Assembly (NCBI RefSeq): GCF_001941825.1
Contig: NZ_CP019038.1
Coordinates: 6,076,001 to 6,140,000 of the forward strand
DNA: 64,000 bases
From: Massilia putida
Lineage (GTDB): Bacteria > Pseudomonadota > Gammaproteobacteria > Burkholderiales > Burkholderiaceae_D
Reading direction: 5' to 3'
The notes below the pieces were generated by a model that did not search any database, was not told the DNA's origin, and saw only the letters and a list, made by a program, of their open reading frames with translations. The translations under genes and the position numbers were made by a program. Positions 41,210-52,261 of the stretch are shown one piece after another; the first letter of the stretch is position 1; the number at the start of each line of letters is the position of its first letter.

Positions 41210-43909
41210 ATGAAAAACACCGCCAAGACCCTGACACTGACAGCAAAGAAAGCGCCGGCAAAAAGCACGGCCCAGCTGGCCGTGCCCAAGACCGCGACCT
41301 CGTATTTCCTCGAAACGGAAGCGGCAGCCAAGGTGACGGTGGTGAAGACCCGTTCGCGCCTGGCGTCGCTGAAGGCGGTCCAGCTCGATGCCGAGCAGGC
41401 GCCCCAGTCGCAGCCGGAACAGTTCGACGAGGCGGCCGTCGCTGCCGACGTGCAGACCGCCGCCGAGCCGGTGGAAGCGGTCGCCGCGCCGGTGGAAGCG
41501 GCCCCCGCGCCGGTCGCCGCCGTTGCGGCCGATGAATCGGACGACGTCATCCCGACGCCGGCCGCGCCTGCCGCGCCGCCGGTGATCGTCAAGAAGCGCG
41601 CGTCGCGCCTGGCCGCGCTGAAGGCCGACACCGCCGCGCCGGCAGCGCCGGCCGTGCCCGCAGCGCCCGCAGCGCCCGAAGCCCCTGTCGAGCAAGCGTT
41701 CGAGGCGGCACCGGCCGCGCGCGTCGTGCGTGCCCGCACCGCGCGCCGCATCGAGCCGTCGACCGCCACGACGACGTCAAGCCAGCCGACCGGCACCGTC
41801 AGCACGACGACGGACGCCGCCGCGCTGGCCGCCATCGACACGTCGGGCTATCTGCTGCCGCAAGTGAAGGTGCCGGGCCGCCGTGGCCGCAAGCCGAGCG
41901 AATTCGTGCCGGAAAACGACGAGATCGCGGCGCTGAACGCCGTCGAGCGCGCCGAACTCAAGGCCGCGTCGAAACTGCGCGAGCGCAAGGCCAAGGGCGG
42001 TGCCACCCTGTTCGGCGCCGCCGAAGGCTTCTCGGCCGAGGAACTGGAAAAGCGCCGCCAGCAGCTGAAGAACCTGATCAATATGGGCAAGGAGCGCGGC
42101 TACCTGACCCATGCGGAGATCAACGACCACCTGCCGGAAAACATCATCGATCCGGAAGCGATCGAAGGCATCATCGCGACGTTCAACGACATGGGCATCG
42201 CCGTGTACGAGCGCGCGCCGGAAGCGGAAATGATGCTGCTGTCGGACGCCGTCGTCACGCCGACCTCGGAGGACGAAGTGGAAGCGGCCGCCGCGACGGC
42301 GCTGTCGACCGTCGACTCCGACTTCGGACGCACCACCGACCCCGTCCGCATGTACATGCGCGAGATGGGCGCCGTGTCGCTGCTGACGCGCGAAGGCGAG
42401 ATCGCCATCGCCAAGCGCATCGAGGACGGCCTGAAGGACATGGTGCAGGCGATCTCCGCGTGCCCGGTGACGATTTCCGAGATCATCGCGCTGTCGCACA
42501 AGATCGCCAAGGACGAACTGAAGATCGATGACGTCGTGGACGGCCTGATCGATCCGAACGAAGGCGCCGGCACCAGCGCGCCCGTCACGAGCGCCGCCGA
42601 CGAGGACGAAGACGAAGAAGACGACGTCGAGGACGAAGAGGACGACGGCGGCGCGGGCGGCAGCGCCGCGGCGGGCTACTCGGCCGAGCAGCTGGCCGCG
42701 CTGAAGAAGGGCGCGCTGGACAAGTTTTCCATCATCGAAAAGCAGTTCGACAAGATGGGCCACGCGTTCAAGACGCAGGGCTACGGCTCGCCGGCCTACA
42801 CGGCGGCGCAGGAAGTGATCTCGTCCGAACTGCTGGGTATCCGCTTCACCGCGAAGGTCGTGGAAAAGCTGTGCGACACCCTGCGCCACCAGATGGACGA
42901 AGTGCGTGCCATCGAGCGCGCCGTGCTGGACATCTGCGTGAACCGCTGCGGCATGCCGCGCGCCCACTTCATCAAGGTCTTCCCGGGCAACGAGACGGAC
43001 CTCCAGTGGGTGCAGCGCGAAGTCGACTGCGCTTATCCGTACAGCGCCGTGTTGAAACGGAACGCGCCGGCCATCCTGGAACTGCAGCAGCGCATGATCG
43101 ACCTGCAGGCGCGCGTGGCGCTGCCGCTGGCGGACCTGCGCACGATCAACCGCCAGATGGCGGCCGGCGAAAAGCGCGCCCGCACGGCGAAGCGCGAAAT
43201 GACCGTGGCCAACCTGCGTCTCGTGATCTCGATCGCGAAGAAGTACATCAACCGCGGCCTGCAATTCCTGGACCTGATTCAGGAGGGTAACATCGGCCTG
43301 CTGAAGGCCGTCGACAAGTTCGAGTACCGCCGCGGCTATAAATTCTCGACGTACGCGACGTGGTGGATCCGCCAGGCGATCACGCGTTCGATCGCCGACA
43401 TGGCCCGCACGATCCGCGTGCCGGTGCACATGATCGAGACGATCAACAAGATGAACCGCATCTCGCGCCAGATCATGCAGGAAACGGGTAGCGAGCCGGA
43501 CATGGCGACCTTGGCCACGAAGATGGAGATGCCGGAATCGAAGGTCCGCGAGATCATGAAGATCGCGAAGGAGCCGATTTCGATGGAAACCCCGATGGGC
43601 GAGGACGGCGATTCGCAGCTGGGGGATTTCATCGAGGACAACGCGACGCTGGCCCCGCTGGACGCCGCGCTGCACGCGTCGATGCGCAACGTGATCAAGG
43701 AAGTGCTGGATTCGCTGACCCCGCGCGAGGCGAAGGTCCTGCGCATGCGCTACGGCGTCGAGATGTCGAACGACCACACGCTGGAAGAAGTGGGCAAGCA
43801 ATTCGACGTGACCCGCGAGCGTATCCGCCAGATCGAAGCGAAGGCGATGAGCAAGCTGCGCCAGCCGTCGCGGTCGGACAAGCTGAAGACGTTCCTGCAG
43901 AACCAATAA
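41210..43909 (+). CDS. rpoD: Primary sigma factor RpoD (sigma-70) with long N-terminal extension
   Basis: An 899-residue vegetative sigma factor. Region 1.1 starts near residue 277 ([20 protein letters not shown]); an acidic loop [16 protein letters not shown] lies in the non-conserved region. Regions 2.1-2.4 contain RDLIQEGN-like [20 protein letters not shown] and [15 protein letters not shown], and regions 4.1-4.2 contain [19 protein letters not shown]. All -10 and -35 reading residues appear normal. The first ~276 residues are Ala/Pro-rich low-complexity text with two similar blocks, [12 protein letters not shown] (45-56) and [13 protein letters not shown] (127-139). E. coli RpoD is 613 residues, so the extension is large. 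A ribosome site GGAGAAAG precedes the ATG. Confidence 0.96.
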   Translation: MKNTAKTLTLTAKKAPAKSTAQLAVPKTATSYFLETEAAAKVTVVKTRSRLASLKAVQLDAEQAPQSQPEQFDEAAVAADVQTAAEPVEAVAAPVEAAPAPVAAVAADESDDVIPTPAAPAAPPVIVKKRASRLAALKADTAAPAAPAVPAAPAAPEAPVEQAFEAAPAARVVRARTARRIEPSTATTTSSQPTGTVSTTTDAAALAAIDTSGYLLPQVKVPGRRGRKPSEFVPENDEIAALNAVERAELKAASKLRERKAKGGATLFGAAEGFSAEELEKRRQQLKNLINMGKERGYLTHAEINDHLPENIIDPEAIEGIIATFNDMGIAVYERAPEAEMMLLSDAVVTPTSEDEVEAAAATALSTVDSDFGRTTDPVRMYMREMGAVSLLTREGEIAIAKRIEDGLKDMVQAISACPVTISEIIALSHKIAKDELKIDDVVDGLIDPNEGAGTSAPVTSAADEDEDEEDDVEDEEDDGGAGGSAAAGYSAEQLAALKKGALDKFSIIEKQFDKMGHAFKTQGYGSPAYTAAQEVISSELLGIRFTAKVVEKLCDTLRHQMDEVRAIERAVLDICVNRCGMPRAHFIKVFPGNETDLQWVQREVDCAYPYSAVLKRNAPAILELQQRMIDLQARVALPLADLRTINRQMAAGEKRARTAKREMTVANLRLVISIAKKYINRGLQFLDLIQEGNIGLLKAVDKFEYRRGYKFSTYATWWIRQAITRSIADMARTIRVPVHMIETINKMNRISRQIMQETGSEPDMATLATKMEMPESKVREIMKIAKEPISMETPMGEDGDSQLGDFIEDNATLAPLDAALHASMRNVIKEVLDSLTPREAKVLRMRYGVEMSNDHTLEEVGKQFDVTRERIRQIEAKAMSKLRQPSRSDKLKTFLQNQ

Positions 43910-43910
43910 T

Positions 43911-44062
43911 CGTCGTCCCCGCGAACATGGGAACAGCCCACCGGGCTATTTCCATGCTGAGGTCCCGGAGTCGGCTTGTCGGAAGCGACGCGCCGAACTC
44001 CGATGCTCGGCATGGATTCCCGCGTCCGCGGGACGTCGTTTTCGGCAATGCCGGGGACGACG
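43911..44062. repeat. Intergenic inverted-repeat element, CGTCGTCCCCG family, copy 2
   Basis: CGTCGTCCCCG at 43911-43921 starts 2 bases after the rpoD stop and is repeated in exact inverse at 44052-44062. The inside holds ATTCCCGCGTCCGCGGGA and other short palindromes. It precedes the rpoD terminator, so it is transcribed as part of the rpoD 3' end. Confidence 0.72.
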
Positions 44063-44068
44063 GCTCAA

Positions 44069-44105
44069 AAACCGCGCCGCCCGCCCGGGCCGCGCGGTTT
44101 TTTTT
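44069..44105 (+). terminator. Rho-independent terminator of rpoD
   Basis: A 9-bp stem AAACCGCGC/GCGCGGTTT (44069-44077, 44092-44100) is followed by a T-run to 44105. It lies 7 bases after the inverted-repeat element. Confidence 0.88.
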
Positions 44106-44166
44106 CGTCCAGCGGTGCGCCGACCATCCTTGGCATAATGTCGGCATTCGAGTTATCGCCGACATC

Positions 44167-44973
44167 ATGCCGACCCCTATCCGTTTCGCCCCCTGCGCCT
44201 GCCTGCTGGCGAGCCTCCTGACGCTGCCGGCCGCCCATGCGGACGACGGCGACATCATCAATCCCGACCGTCCCAACGTCGCCAATTCGAGCCAGGTGGT
44301 AGGCGCGCGCCGCGTCCAGCTCGAGACGGGTCTGCAATGGGACCGCCAGCGCGACGACGACGCCCACGTGCGCACGCTCACGACGCCCACCTTGCTGCGC
44401 ATCGGCCTGTCCGACGCGTTGGAGCTGCGCGTGGAGACGGCCGGCCGCACGATCGCGCACGCCAGCGATCCGGGTACGGGCGCGCATACGGTGAGCGCCG
44501 ACTGGGCCGACGTTGCTGCCGGCATCAAATGGCATCTCGTCGACGACGAGGGCACGCGGCCGTCCGTCGGGCTGATCGCGGAAGCCGCCCTGCCGACGGG
44601 CAGCAAGGCCCTGCGCGGCACGGGCTTCCGGCCCTCGCTGAACGTGCCGGTCGAGTGGGACCTCGGCCATGAATGGTCGTTGGGCCTGATGCCGGGCGTG
44701 GGACGCGACAGCGACGACAGCGGCGCGCATTACACGTACGGCGTGTTCGCAGCGTCGCTGGGAAAGGCGTTCAGCGAACGGCTGCACGGCTTCGTCGAAC
44801 TGGCCGCGCCGCAGATCGCGCGGGCGGCGCATGGGGGGACGCAGGCCGTGTTCGACGCGGGCGCCTCGTGGCTCGTTAATCGGGATTGCCAGCTCGACGC
44901 GATGGTCGTGCATGGGTTGAACCGGAATACGCCGGGGATCAGCCTCGCGTTCGGGGTGTCGGTGCGGCGGTAA
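44167..44973 (+). CDS. Outer-membrane protein, MetA-pathway phenol-degradation type
   Basis: A 268-residue protein with a signal peptide ending AHA-D. The mature chain begins IINPDRPNVANSSQVVGARRVQLETGLQW and continues as repeated amphipathic strands, the pattern of the transporter-like family PF13557 (putative MetA-pathway of phenol degradation). It ends GVSVRR, without the usual terminal aromatic. The start at 44167 leaves a clean signal peptide; an upstream in-frame extension runs through the repeat and terminator. Family function is unproven; a role as an outer-membrane channel for small molecules is assumed. Confidence 0.75.
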   Translation: MPTPIRFAPCACLLASLLTLPAAHADDGDIINPDRPNVANSSQVVGARRVQLETGLQWDRQRDDDAHVRTLTTPTLLRIGLSDALELRVETAGRTIAHASDPGTGAHTVSADWADVAAGIKWHLVDDEGTRPSVGLIAEAALPTGSKALRGTGFRPSLNVPVEWDLGHEWSLGLMPGVGRDSDDSGAHYTYGVFAASLGKAFSERLHGFVELAAPQIARAAHGGTQAVFDAGASWLVNRDCQLDAMVVHGLNRNTPGISLAFGVSVRR

Positions 44974-44980
44974 CATCGCC

Positions 44981-45120
44981 CGTCATCCCCGCAATATAAG
45001 CCCGTCATCCCCGCGGACGCGGGGATCGATGCTGAGCGGCTCCGACCAGCTCAGCATGGGTTCCCGCTTTCGCGGGAACGACGGCTTTTGGCATGGATCC
45101 CCGTTTGCACGGGGATGACG
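44981..45120. repeat. Intergenic inverted-repeat element, CGTCATCCCCG variant, copy 3
   Basis: CGTCATCCCCG occurs at 44981-44991 and again at 45003-45013, and its inverse CGGGGATGACG closes the element at 45110-45120. A second palindrome GTTCCCGC/GCGGGAAC lies within (about 45060-45079), followed by ACGACGG. It fills the space between two convergent genes. Confidence 0.72.
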
Positions 45121-45135
45121 TGCATGAGCGGCGGG

Positions 45136-47955
45136 TCAGCCCGTATTGCGCAACCCCGCCGCAACCCCGTTGATCGACAAATGAATCCCCCGATGCACCC
45201 GCTCGTCGACCTTCTGCTCGGCCGACAGCGCCCGATGCCGCTGGATCAGCTCCACCTGCAAGTGGTTCAACGGGTCGAGATAGGCGAAGCGGTTCTGGAT
45301 CGACCGCGCCAGCAGCGGGTTGTTCACGAGGCGTTCCTCCGTGCCCGTGACGAGCGTCAGGCAGTGCAGCGTTTGCGCGTACTCGGCCGAAATGCGCTTG
45401 AAGATGCGCTCGCGCAGCGCCGCATCCGGCACCAGTTCCGCATAACGCGAGGCGATGGCGAGGTCGGTCTTGGCCAGCACCATGTCCATGTTCGACAGCA
45501 GCGTGGCGAAGAACGGCCAGTGCTGCGCCATCTCGCGCAGCAGCGCCAGGCGCCCCTCGCCGTCGCCGTCCGCGAGCCAGCTGGAGACGGCCGCGCCGAA
45601 GCCGAACCAGCCCGGCAGCAGCAGGCGGCACTGGCCCCACGAAAAGCCCCAGGGGATCGCGCGCAGGTCTTCGATGCGGCGCGTCGACTTGCGCGACGCC
45701 GGGCGCGAACCCAGGTTCAGTTCCGCGATCTCGGCGATCGGCGTGGCGGCGAAGAAGTAGTCGGTGAAGCCCGGAGTCTCGTACACGAGGTCGCGGTACG
45801 CCTTGTACGCGCGCTGCGACAGCTCGGCCATCACGGGCTCGAAGCGCGACAGCCGCTCGACCTGTTCGCGGTCGGCGCCGTGCGGCATCAGGCCCGCCTC
45901 CAGGGTCGCGGCGACCAGCAGTTCCAGGTTGCGGCGGCCGATTTCCGGGTTGCTGAACTTCGACGAGATGATCTCGCCCTGTTCCGTCAGGCGGATCTGG
46001 CCGTTCACGGTGCCCGGCGGCTGCGCGAGGATGGCGTCGTAGCTCGGACCGCCGCCCCGGCCGACCGTGCCGCCGCGGCCGTGGAACAGGCGGAGCTTGA
46101 CGTTCGCATCGGCGAACACCTTCACGAGCTTCAACTCGGCTTGGTACAGTTCCCAGTTCGACGTCAGGAAACCGCCGTCCTTGTTCGAGTCCGAATAGCC
46201 CAGCATGACTTCCTGCAGGCGGCCCTGGTGTTCGATGACGTCGGACACGATCGGCAGCGCCATCCACTCGCGCATGATGTCGCCGGCGCGCTGGAGGTCG
46301 GGAATGGTCTCGAACAGCGGGATCACCATCACGTCGCTCTTCTTCTCCTTGGGACGCAGCAAGCCCGTTTCCTTTTGCAGCAGCAGGACTTCCAGCAGGT
46401 CGGACACCGTCTCCGTGTGCGAGATGATGTAGTTGCGGATGGCGCGCGTGCCGTAGCGCTTGCGGATCTCGCGTGCCGTGCGCAGGATCTGCAGCTCGGA
46501 ATTCGTCACGTCCGAATAGCTTTCGTACGGCGTGTACAACAGGCGCGGCTGGGCCAGTTCGTCCAGCAGCAGTTTTACCTTCGCGTCCTCGTCCAATGCC
46601 GCGTAATCGGATTCGACGCCGGCACGGACGAACAGCTCGGCCAGCACTTTCTCGTGCACGTCGGAGCTCTGGCGCATGTCGAGCGAGGCGAGGTGGAAGC
46701 CGAAGATGCGCGCCGCGCGTACGAGGCCGTTCAGGCGCGGCACGGCGAGGATGGCGCCGTGGTTCTCGTGTAGCGAATCGACGAGCACCGCTAGGTCCGC
46801 GCGGAATTCGGTGGCGTCGCGGTAGGCGTCCGCGTGGCCCACTTCCTTGCGCAGGATGTTCGTGGCGCCCAGCTCGCGCGCCGTCGACGCCAGGCGCGCG
46901 TAGATGCCGATCAGCGCGCGGCGGTACGGCTCGTCGCTGCGGTGCGGCGAATGGTCGGGCGACGCGTCGGCCAGGGCCAGCAGCGCCGGGCTCGCGGGCA
47001 CCAGCAGCGTGGACGGCGACAGTTCCGCGCCCAGCGCGTGCACTTCGTCCAGGTAAAAATCGAAGATGGTCGTCGAGTGGCGCACGAGGGCGCGCTGCAT
47101 CGTGGCGGCGTTGACGTTCGGGTTGCCGTCGCGGTCGCCGCCGATCCAGCTGCCCATCTGCATGTACGCGGCGTCCTCGAGGCCGTCGGCCCCGATGCCG
47201 TAGTGCGCCACGATCTCGTCCTCGACGTCGTCGTACAGGGCCGGCAGCTCGCGCAGGAAGGTCGTGCGGTAGTACGAGAGGGCGTTCTCGATCTCGTCCG
47301 CGACCGTCAGCTTCTCGTAGCGCAGCATGCGCGTCTGCCACAACGTGGCGATGCGGGCCTGCAGCAGCTGCAGGTTGCGCGCGCGTTCCTTCGGCGTCAG
47401 CGGCAGGTCGCGCTCGGCCAGCAGGCGGGCGATGTCGTGTTCGGCGTCGAGGGTACTCTTTCTCTGGACTTCGGTCGGGTGCGCCGTCAGCACGGGCGCG
47501 ATCAGCGCGTCGCGCAGGAAGGTCGCGACGGTGTCCTTGGCGACACCCGCATCCTTGAGGCGGGTGAGGGCGTAGGCGACGCTGGACGGCTGCGGTTTCG
47601 ATCCGGCCAGCAGGTGGGCGCGGCGGCGGCGGATGTGGTGCTGGTCTTCGGCGATGTTCGCCAGGTGCGAGAAGTAGGAAAACGCGCGCACGACGGAGTT
47701 CGTCTCTTCGCGCGACAGTTTCGACAGCAGCGTCTTGAGTTCGGTGCCGGCTTCCTGGTCGTCTTCGCGGCGGAAACGCACGGCGGTCTGGCGGATCGTT
47801 TCGACGACCTCGAATACGGCTTCGCCTTCCTGGTCGCGCAGCACGTCGCCGAGCAGGCGGCCGAGCAGGCGGATGTCTTCTTTCAGCGGTGCGTCCTTGT
47901 CGACGCCGCCGGGCTGTGGTGGGTTGAGTGCAGCAGGATTGTCCATATCGACCAT
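45136..47955 (-). CDS. ppc: Phosphoenolpyruvate carboxylase
   Basis: A 939-residue enzyme that carboxylates PEP to oxaloacetate with bicarbonate, the main anaplerotic reaction. Signature segments: [13 protein letters not shown] with the catalytic His, [49 protein letters not shown] and the C-terminal QVELIQRHR then [12 protein letters not shown]. Length is standard. The start is uncertain: MVDMDNP (47955) is used here, but 47946 and 48033 are in frame and none has a clear ribosome site. The gene is divergent from hemC. Confidence 0.95.
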   Translation of the reverse strand: MVDMDNPAALNPPQPGGVDKDAPLKEDIRLLGRLLGDVLRDQEGEAVFEVVETIRQTAVRFRREDDQEAGTELKTLLSKLSREETNSVVRAFSYFSHLANIAEDQHHIRRRRAHLLAGSKPQPSSVAYALTRLKDAGVAKDTVATFLRDALIAPVLTAHPTEVQRKSTLDAEHDIARLLAERDLPLTPKERARNLQLLQARIATLWQTRMLRYEKLTVADEIENALSYYRTTFLRELPALYDDVEDEIVAHYGIGADGLEDAAYMQMGSWIGGDRDGNPNVNAATMQRALVRHSTTIFDFYLDEVHALGAELSPSTLLVPASPALLALADASPDHSPHRSDEPYRRALIGIYARLASTARELGATNILRKEVGHADAYRDATEFRADLAVLVDSLHENHGAILAVPRLNGLVRAARIFGFHLASLDMRQSSDVHEKVLAELFVRAGVESDYAALDEDAKVKLLLDELAQPRLLYTPYESYSDVTNSELQILRTAREIRKRYGTRAIRNYIISHTETVSDLLEVLLLQKETGLLRPKEKKSDVMVIPLFETIPDLQRAGDIMREWMALPIVSDVIEHQGRLQEVMLGYSDSNKDGGFLTSNWELYQAELKLVKVFADANVKLRLFHGRGGTVGRGGGPSYDAILAQPPGTVNGQIRLTEQGEIISSKFSNPEIGRRNLELLVAATLEAGLMPHGADREQVERLSRFEPVMAELSQRAYKAYRDLVYETPGFTDYFFAATPIAEIAELNLGSRPASRKSTRRIEDLRAIPWGFSWGQCRLLLPGWFGFGAAVSSWLADGDGEGRLALLREMAQHWPFFATLLSNMDMVLAKTDLAIASRYAELVPDAALRERIFKRISAEYAQTLHCLTLVTGTEERLVNNPLLARSIQNRFAYLDPLNHLQVELIQRHRALSAEQKVDERVHRGIHLSINGVAAGLRNTG

Positions 47956-48114
47956 GGTTGAATTGTTGAGACGACAGATACAACGAATCGGTATTACAAA
48001 TGATTCCTGCGGGTCACGGTGGCGGTTCGCCATGGCCTGCGGGTGGGCCCATGCTAGAATTTATGGTCTCAGGTATGGGCTTAACCGGCGCTGCCCGATC
48101 CGGGCGCAACGACA

Positions 48115-49107
48115 GTGAAAGAATCCGTTTTGAACTCTAACGACACGACGCAGCACGTTCCCGCGCAACTGATTATCGCATCGCGCGAAAGCCGGCTCGC
48201 CATGTGGCAGGCCACGCACGTGCGCGACCGGCTCGCAGCATTATATCCGCAGTGCCAAATCGAGATTCTGGGCATGACGACGCGCGGCGACCAGATTCTC
48301 GACAAGACGCTGTCGAAGGTCGGCGGCAAGGGCTTGTTCGTGAAGGAGCTCGAAGTGGCGATGGCCGACGGCCGCGCCCACCTCGCCGTGCACTCCCTCA
48401 AGGACGTGCCGATGGAATTGCCGGAAGGCTTCGAGCTGGCCGCCATCCTCGAGCGCGAAGACCCGCGCGACGCCTTCGTCTGCAACGATTTCGACAGCCT
48501 GGCCGCGCTGCCCGCGGGCAGCATCGTCGGCACCAGCAGCCTGCGCCGCCAGGCCCTGATCGCCGCGCGCTATCCGCAACTCGTGATCAAGCCGCTGCGC
48601 GGCAACCTCGACACGCGTCTCGGCAAGCTCGATCGTGGCGACTACGCCGCCATCATCCTCGCCGCCGCCGGCCTCAAGCGCCTGGGCCTCACGCGCCGCA
48701 TCCGCGCCTATCTGGAACCGGAAGACAGCCTGCCGGCCGCCGGCCAGGGCGCGATGGCGATCGAGATCCTGTCGGGCAACGCCGCCGGCTTCGACGTGCG
48801 GGCACTGTTGGCCCCGCTGAACCACATCCACACGGCGCAGGCCGTGCAGGCCGAGCGCAAGGTCTCGAAAGTGTTCGGCGGCAGTTGCCAGGTCCCGCTG
48901 GCGGCGCACGCGACGGTCGACGGCGACACGCTGCACCTGCGCGCGATGGTCGCCACGCCGGACGGCCGCCGCAGCGCGTTCGCCGAGGCCAGCGGCCCGG
49001 CCGCGCTGCCGGAAGCGGTGGGCGAGCAGGTGGCGCACAAGCTGGCCGCCCTGGACGCCGACGGCATCCTGGCCGAATGCAAGGCGGCAGCCGCCGGCGA
49101 TGCCTGA
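48115..49107 (+). CDS. hemC: Porphobilinogen deaminase
   Basis: A 330-residue enzyme that links four porphobilinogens into hydroxymethylbilane for heme synthesis. It shows [15 protein letters not shown] at the N-terminus, [11 protein letters not shown], the Arg-rich [10 protein letters not shown], and the cofactor Cys258 in FGGSCQVPL. Start here is GTG at 48115; a TTG at 48130 would give MNSNDTT and is equally plausible, as neither has a clean ribosome site. It overlaps hemD by 8 bases and heads hemC-hemD-hemX-hemY. Confidence 0.95.
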   Translation: MKESVLNSNDTTQHVPAQLIIASRESRLAMWQATHVRDRLAALYPQCQIEILGMTTRGDQILDKTLSKVGGKGLFVKELEVAMADGRAHLAVHSLKDVPMELPEGFELAAILEREDPRDAFVCNDFDSLAALPAGSIVGTSSLRRQALIAARYPQLVIKPLRGNLDTRLGKLDRGDYAAIILAAAGLKRLGLTRRIRAYLEPEDSLPAAGQGAMAIEILSGNAAGFDVRALLAPLNHIHTAQAVQAERKVSKVFGGSCQVPLAAHATVDGDTLHLRAMVATPDGRRSAFAEASGPAALPEAVGEQVAHKLAALDADGILAECKAAAAGDA

Positions 49108-49870
49108 CACGGTCGTCATCACGCGTCCGCGCCAGCAGGCCGAGCCGCTGGCCCGCGCGGTGGCGGCGCTTGGCCGCACGCCGCTGATCCTGCCGTTGCT
49201 GGACATTTCCCCGCTGCCCGACGCGACGCTGCTGCGCGCCGCGCTCGGCAGGCTGTGCGACTATGCGCTGGTCGCGTTCGTGTCGCCGAACGCCGTCGAC
49301 GCCGCGTTCGCCCACATCGACGACTGGCCGGCCGACGTGGCGCTGGCCGTCGTGGGCGAGGGCAGCCGCGCGGCGCTGGCCCGTCACGGCATCGACGGCG
49401 CGCGCTATCGCATCCACGTGCCGCTCGACCCGAGCCGCAGCGATTCCGAACACCTGCTGCAGGCGCTCGACACGGCCGCGCTGGCGGGGTGCCGCGTGCT
49501 CGTCGTGCGCGGCGAGACGGGCCGCGAACTGCTGCCGGACGCCTTGCGCGCGGCCGGCATCCACGTCGAGACGGTGGCCGCCTACCGCCGCGCCGTTCCC
49601 TGCCTGACGCCCGACCTGGCGGCCTCGCTACGCGCCTTGCTGGATCGTCCGAACGACTGGATCATCACCAGTTCGGAAGCGCTGCGCGGCTTGGTCGCCC
49701 TCGTCGAACAGCTTGACGGCGGCGCAAGTGTGGCAAAACTGCAACGGCAACACCTGATCGTTCCGCATGCCCGCATCGCGGAAACGGCGGGTGCACTCGG
49801 TTTCACTGCCGTGACGCTCACGGGGTCCGGCGACGAGCGGCTGCTTGCCGCGTTACAATCACGAGCATGA
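49100..49870 (+). CDS. hemD: Uroporphyrinogen-III synthase
   Basis: A 256-residue cytoplasmic enzyme that cyclises hydroxymethylbilane with inversion of ring D. It has the loosely conserved two-domain HemD fold: [17 protein letters not shown] at the start, [35 protein letters not shown] and the late [14 protein letters not shown]. It overlaps hemC upstream and hemX downstream (ATGA), consistent with translational coupling. Confidence 0.92.
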   Translation: MPDTVVITRPRQQAEPLARAVAALGRTPLILPLLDISPLPDATLLRAALGRLCDYALVAFVSPNAVDAAFAHIDDWPADVALAVVGEGSRAALARHGIDGARYRIHVPLDPSRSDSEHLLQALDTAALAGCRVLVVRGETGRELLPDALRAAGIHVETVAAYRRAVPCLTPDLAASLRALLDRPNDWIITSSEALRGLVALVEQLDGGASVAKLQRQHLIVPHARIAETAGALGFTAVTLTGSGDERLLAALQSRA

Positions 49871-51042
49871 ACGAATTGCCCAACAATCCAGAAAAACCAA
49901 ACATGGGCGGTGCGGTCGTGCCGCCGGAGAGTTACGTCACCCCGGCGCAGGCGCCGGCAGGCGGACCCGGCGAGCCCCGCGTGCCCGAAGGGGCGGGCTT
50001 GGCCGGGCTGCTGCAAAAGCCCCAGAACCTCGCCATCATCGCGCTGGCCGTCCTGCTGGCCATCCAGACCTGGTCCACGCACACCCGTTTCAACCGGCTG
50101 CGCGAGGACGTCGCGCGCACCTTGCAAAAGGACAATGCCTCGAACGCGGAGACCGCGCAGGCCGTGCGCGAGGCGCAGGAGGCCGCCAAGGAATTGCAGG
50201 TGAAGGTCGGCGTGCTGGAAAACCGCCAGACCGAGGCGCAGAGCCAGCAGGCCGCGCTCGAGCAGATGTACCAGGACATCTCGAAAAACCGCGACGAGTG
50301 GGCGCTGTCGGAAATCGAGCAGGTGCTGTCCACCGCGAGCCAGCAGCTGCAGCTGGCCGGCAACGTGCAGGGCGCCCTGATCGCGCTGCAGAACGCGGAC
50401 CGCTCGCTGTCGCGTTCCGACAAGCCGCAATTCATCACGATCCGCCGCGCCATCGCGCGCGACATCGAGAAGCTCAAGGCGCTGCCGTCCGTCGACCAGC
50501 CCGGCATCGCGCTGCGTCTCGACAACGTCATTGCGCAGATCGACAACCTGCCCCTGCTGTCCGACGAAAAGCCGGCCGAGCCGATCGCGCCCACGCGGGT
50601 GAATCCGGCGGGTGTCGCTACGTCGGGCGCCGCCAAGGCCGCGGCCCCGGCGAATCCGACGCTGGGCCGGCGCTTCGCGGACACCTGGCGCAACTGGAGC
50701 CACGAGATGTGGGACGACATCCGCCAGTTGATCCGCGTGCGCACGGTCGACAATCCCGATGCGCTGATGCTGTCGCCGAGCGAATCGTATTTCGTGCGCG
50801 AGAACCTCAAATTGCGCCTGCTGAACGCGCGCCTGGCGCTGCTGTCGCGCAACGAGGGCACGTTCCGCGACGACTTGAACACCGCACAGCAGATGCTCGT
50901 GAAGTATTTCGACACGAAGGCACGCTCGACCCAGGCCGCGCAGGCATTGCTGCGCCAGGTGCAGGCCAACAACGTCACCATCGACGTGCCCGACCTGTCG
51001 GAGAGCCTGAACGCCGTGCGCAATTACAAATCGAAATCTTGA
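49867..51042 (+). CDS. hemX: HemX-type membrane protein of heme synthesis
   Basis: A 391-residue inner-membrane protein with one helix (about 53-72, NLAIIALAVLLAIQTW). A coiled-coil region follows (~75-145, rich in Glu, Gln, Ala and Lys), then a periplasmic or cytoplasmic globular part. It is commonly annotated as a uroporphyrinogen-III C-methyltransferase, but it lacks the methyltransferase motifs, so that name is misleading. Its place between hemD and hemY is conserved in proteobacteria. Exact function unknown; perhaps a scaffold for the pathway. Confidence 0.88.
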   Translation: MNELPNNPEKPNMGGAVVPPESYVTPAQAPAGGPGEPRVPEGAGLAGLLQKPQNLAIIALAVLLAIQTWSTHTRFNRLREDVARTLQKDNASNAETAQAVREAQEAAKELQVKVGVLENRQTEAQSQQAALEQMYQDISKNRDEWALSEIEQVLSTASQQLQLAGNVQGALIALQNADRSLSRSDKPQFITIRRAIARDIEKLKALPSVDQPGIALRLDNVIAQIDNLPLLSDEKPAEPIAPTRVNPAGVATSGAAKAAAPANPTLGRRFADTWRNWSHEMWDDIRQLIRVRTVDNPDALMLSPSESYFVRENLKLRLLNARLALLSRNEGTFRDDLNTAQQMLVKYFDTKARSTQAAQALLRQVQANNVTIDVPDLSESLNAVRNYKSKS

Positions 51043-51058
51043 GCGGCGGAACCTGACG

Positions 51059-52255
51059 ATGCGTTTATTACTCTGGTTAGTCGCCCTGATGGCCGCGGCG
51101 ATCGGCATCGCCGTGACCGCGCGCTTCAATCCCGGCAACGTCGTCTTTTTCTATCCGCCGCACCGGATCGATCTGTCGCTGAACCTGTTCGTCGTGCTGG
51201 CGGCCCTGCTGTTCCTTGTCCTGTACCTGCTGGCGCGGGCCGTGCGCGCGACGCTCGACATGCCCGAGCGCGTGGCCGAATACCGGTTCCGCAAGCGCGA
51301 GCGCGAAGCCAACCGCGGCCTGCGCGAAGCGTTGAAGGCGCTGTTCGAGGGCCGCTTCGGCCATGCCGAGAAGGCCGCCAAGCGCGCCGCCGACCTGCCC
51401 GAAAACGCCGGCCTCGCCGCGCTGATCGCGGCCCGCGCCGCCCATCGCATGCGCGAGCCCGCGCGGCGCGACGCCTGGCTGGCCGGGATCGCGCATGACC
51501 AGTCGCTCAAGACGGCGCGCCTGATGACGGTCACGGAACTGCTCGTCGACGACCACAAGCCGGAAGGCGCGCTGGAAGCCGTCGCGGAATTGAACGCCAG
51601 CGGCCAGCGCCACATCCATGCGCTGCAATGGGCCATGAAGGCCAACCAGCAGGCGCGCAATTGGCCCGAGGTGCTGCGTCTCGTGCGTACGCTGGACAAG
51701 CGCAACGCGCTGCATCCGGCGCTCTCCAGCAGGCTGCGCGAGCTCGCGTACGACGCGCTGCTGTCCGAGGGCGGCCACGATGCCGAGTCGATCCGCCGCG
51801 TGTGGAGCACGGTGCCGGGCAGCGACCGCGTCAAGCCGTATATCGCCGCCCGCGCGGCCGCCGCGTTCAATGCGCGCGGCCTGCACGACGAAGCCCGCGG
51901 CATCGTCGAGGACGCGCTGAAGGCCGGCTGGGACGAGCGCGTCGTGCGCGCCTATCGCGAGGCGGCCGGCCCGGAGGGCTCCGCCACGTTGCTCGCGCAG
52001 ATCGAGAATTGCGAGAGCTGGCTGCGCGCCCATCCGAACGATCCGGAACTGGAACTGACCCTGGGCTCGCTGTGCCTGCGCCAGAAGTTGTGGGGCAAGG
52101 CCCAGCGCTACCTGGAGGAGGCGCTGTCCGACGCCACCGAACCGCACATGGTGCGCGAAGCCCATCTGAAGCTCGCCCAGTTGCACGAAGCCCTGGGCCA
52201 GCGGGAAGAAGCCAACAACCACTACCGGCAGTGCGCGCTGGCGACGGTGCTGTAA
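51059..52255 (+). CDS. hemY: HemY protein of heme synthesis
   Basis: A 398-residue inner-membrane protein with two N-terminal helices (1-20 and about 42-62) around ARFNPGNVVFFYPPHRIDLSL. A long TPR-like helical region follows (EKAAKRAADLPENAGLAALI to YLEEALSDATEPHMVREAHLKLAQLHEALGQ). HemY in gamma- and betaproteobacteria lies in the hemCDXY operon and affects late heme synthesis, perhaps as a protein-interaction platform. It is not the protoporphyrinogen oxidase of Gram-positive bacteria that shares the name. Confidence 0.9.
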   Translation: MRLLLWLVALMAAAIGIAVTARFNPGNVVFFYPPHRIDLSLNLFVVLAALLFLVLYLLARAVRATLDMPERVAEYRFRKREREANRGLREALKALFEGRFGHAEKAAKRAADLPENAGLAALIAARAAHRMREPARRDAWLAGIAHDQSLKTARLMTVTELLVDDHKPEGALEAVAELNASGQRHIHALQWAMKANQQARNWPEVLRLVRTLDKRNALHPALSSRLRELAYDALLSEGGHDAESIRRVWSTVPGSDRVKPYIAARAAAAFNARGLHDEARGIVEDALKAGWDERVVRAYREAAGPEGSATLLAQIENCESWLRAHPNDPELELTLGSLCLRQKLWGKAQRYLEEALSDATEPHMVREAHLKLAQLHEALGQREEANNHYRQCALATVL

Positions 52256-52261
52256 TCGACA

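Noticed and set aside
41777..43906. A 709-codon minus-strand frame opposite rpoD
   Set aside because: It mirrors rpoD codons and has no protein-like features.
49867..51042. HemX as a true uroporphyrinogen-III methyltransferase
   Set aside because: It has a membrane helix and coiled coil but none of the S-adenosylmethionine-binding motifs of that enzyme.
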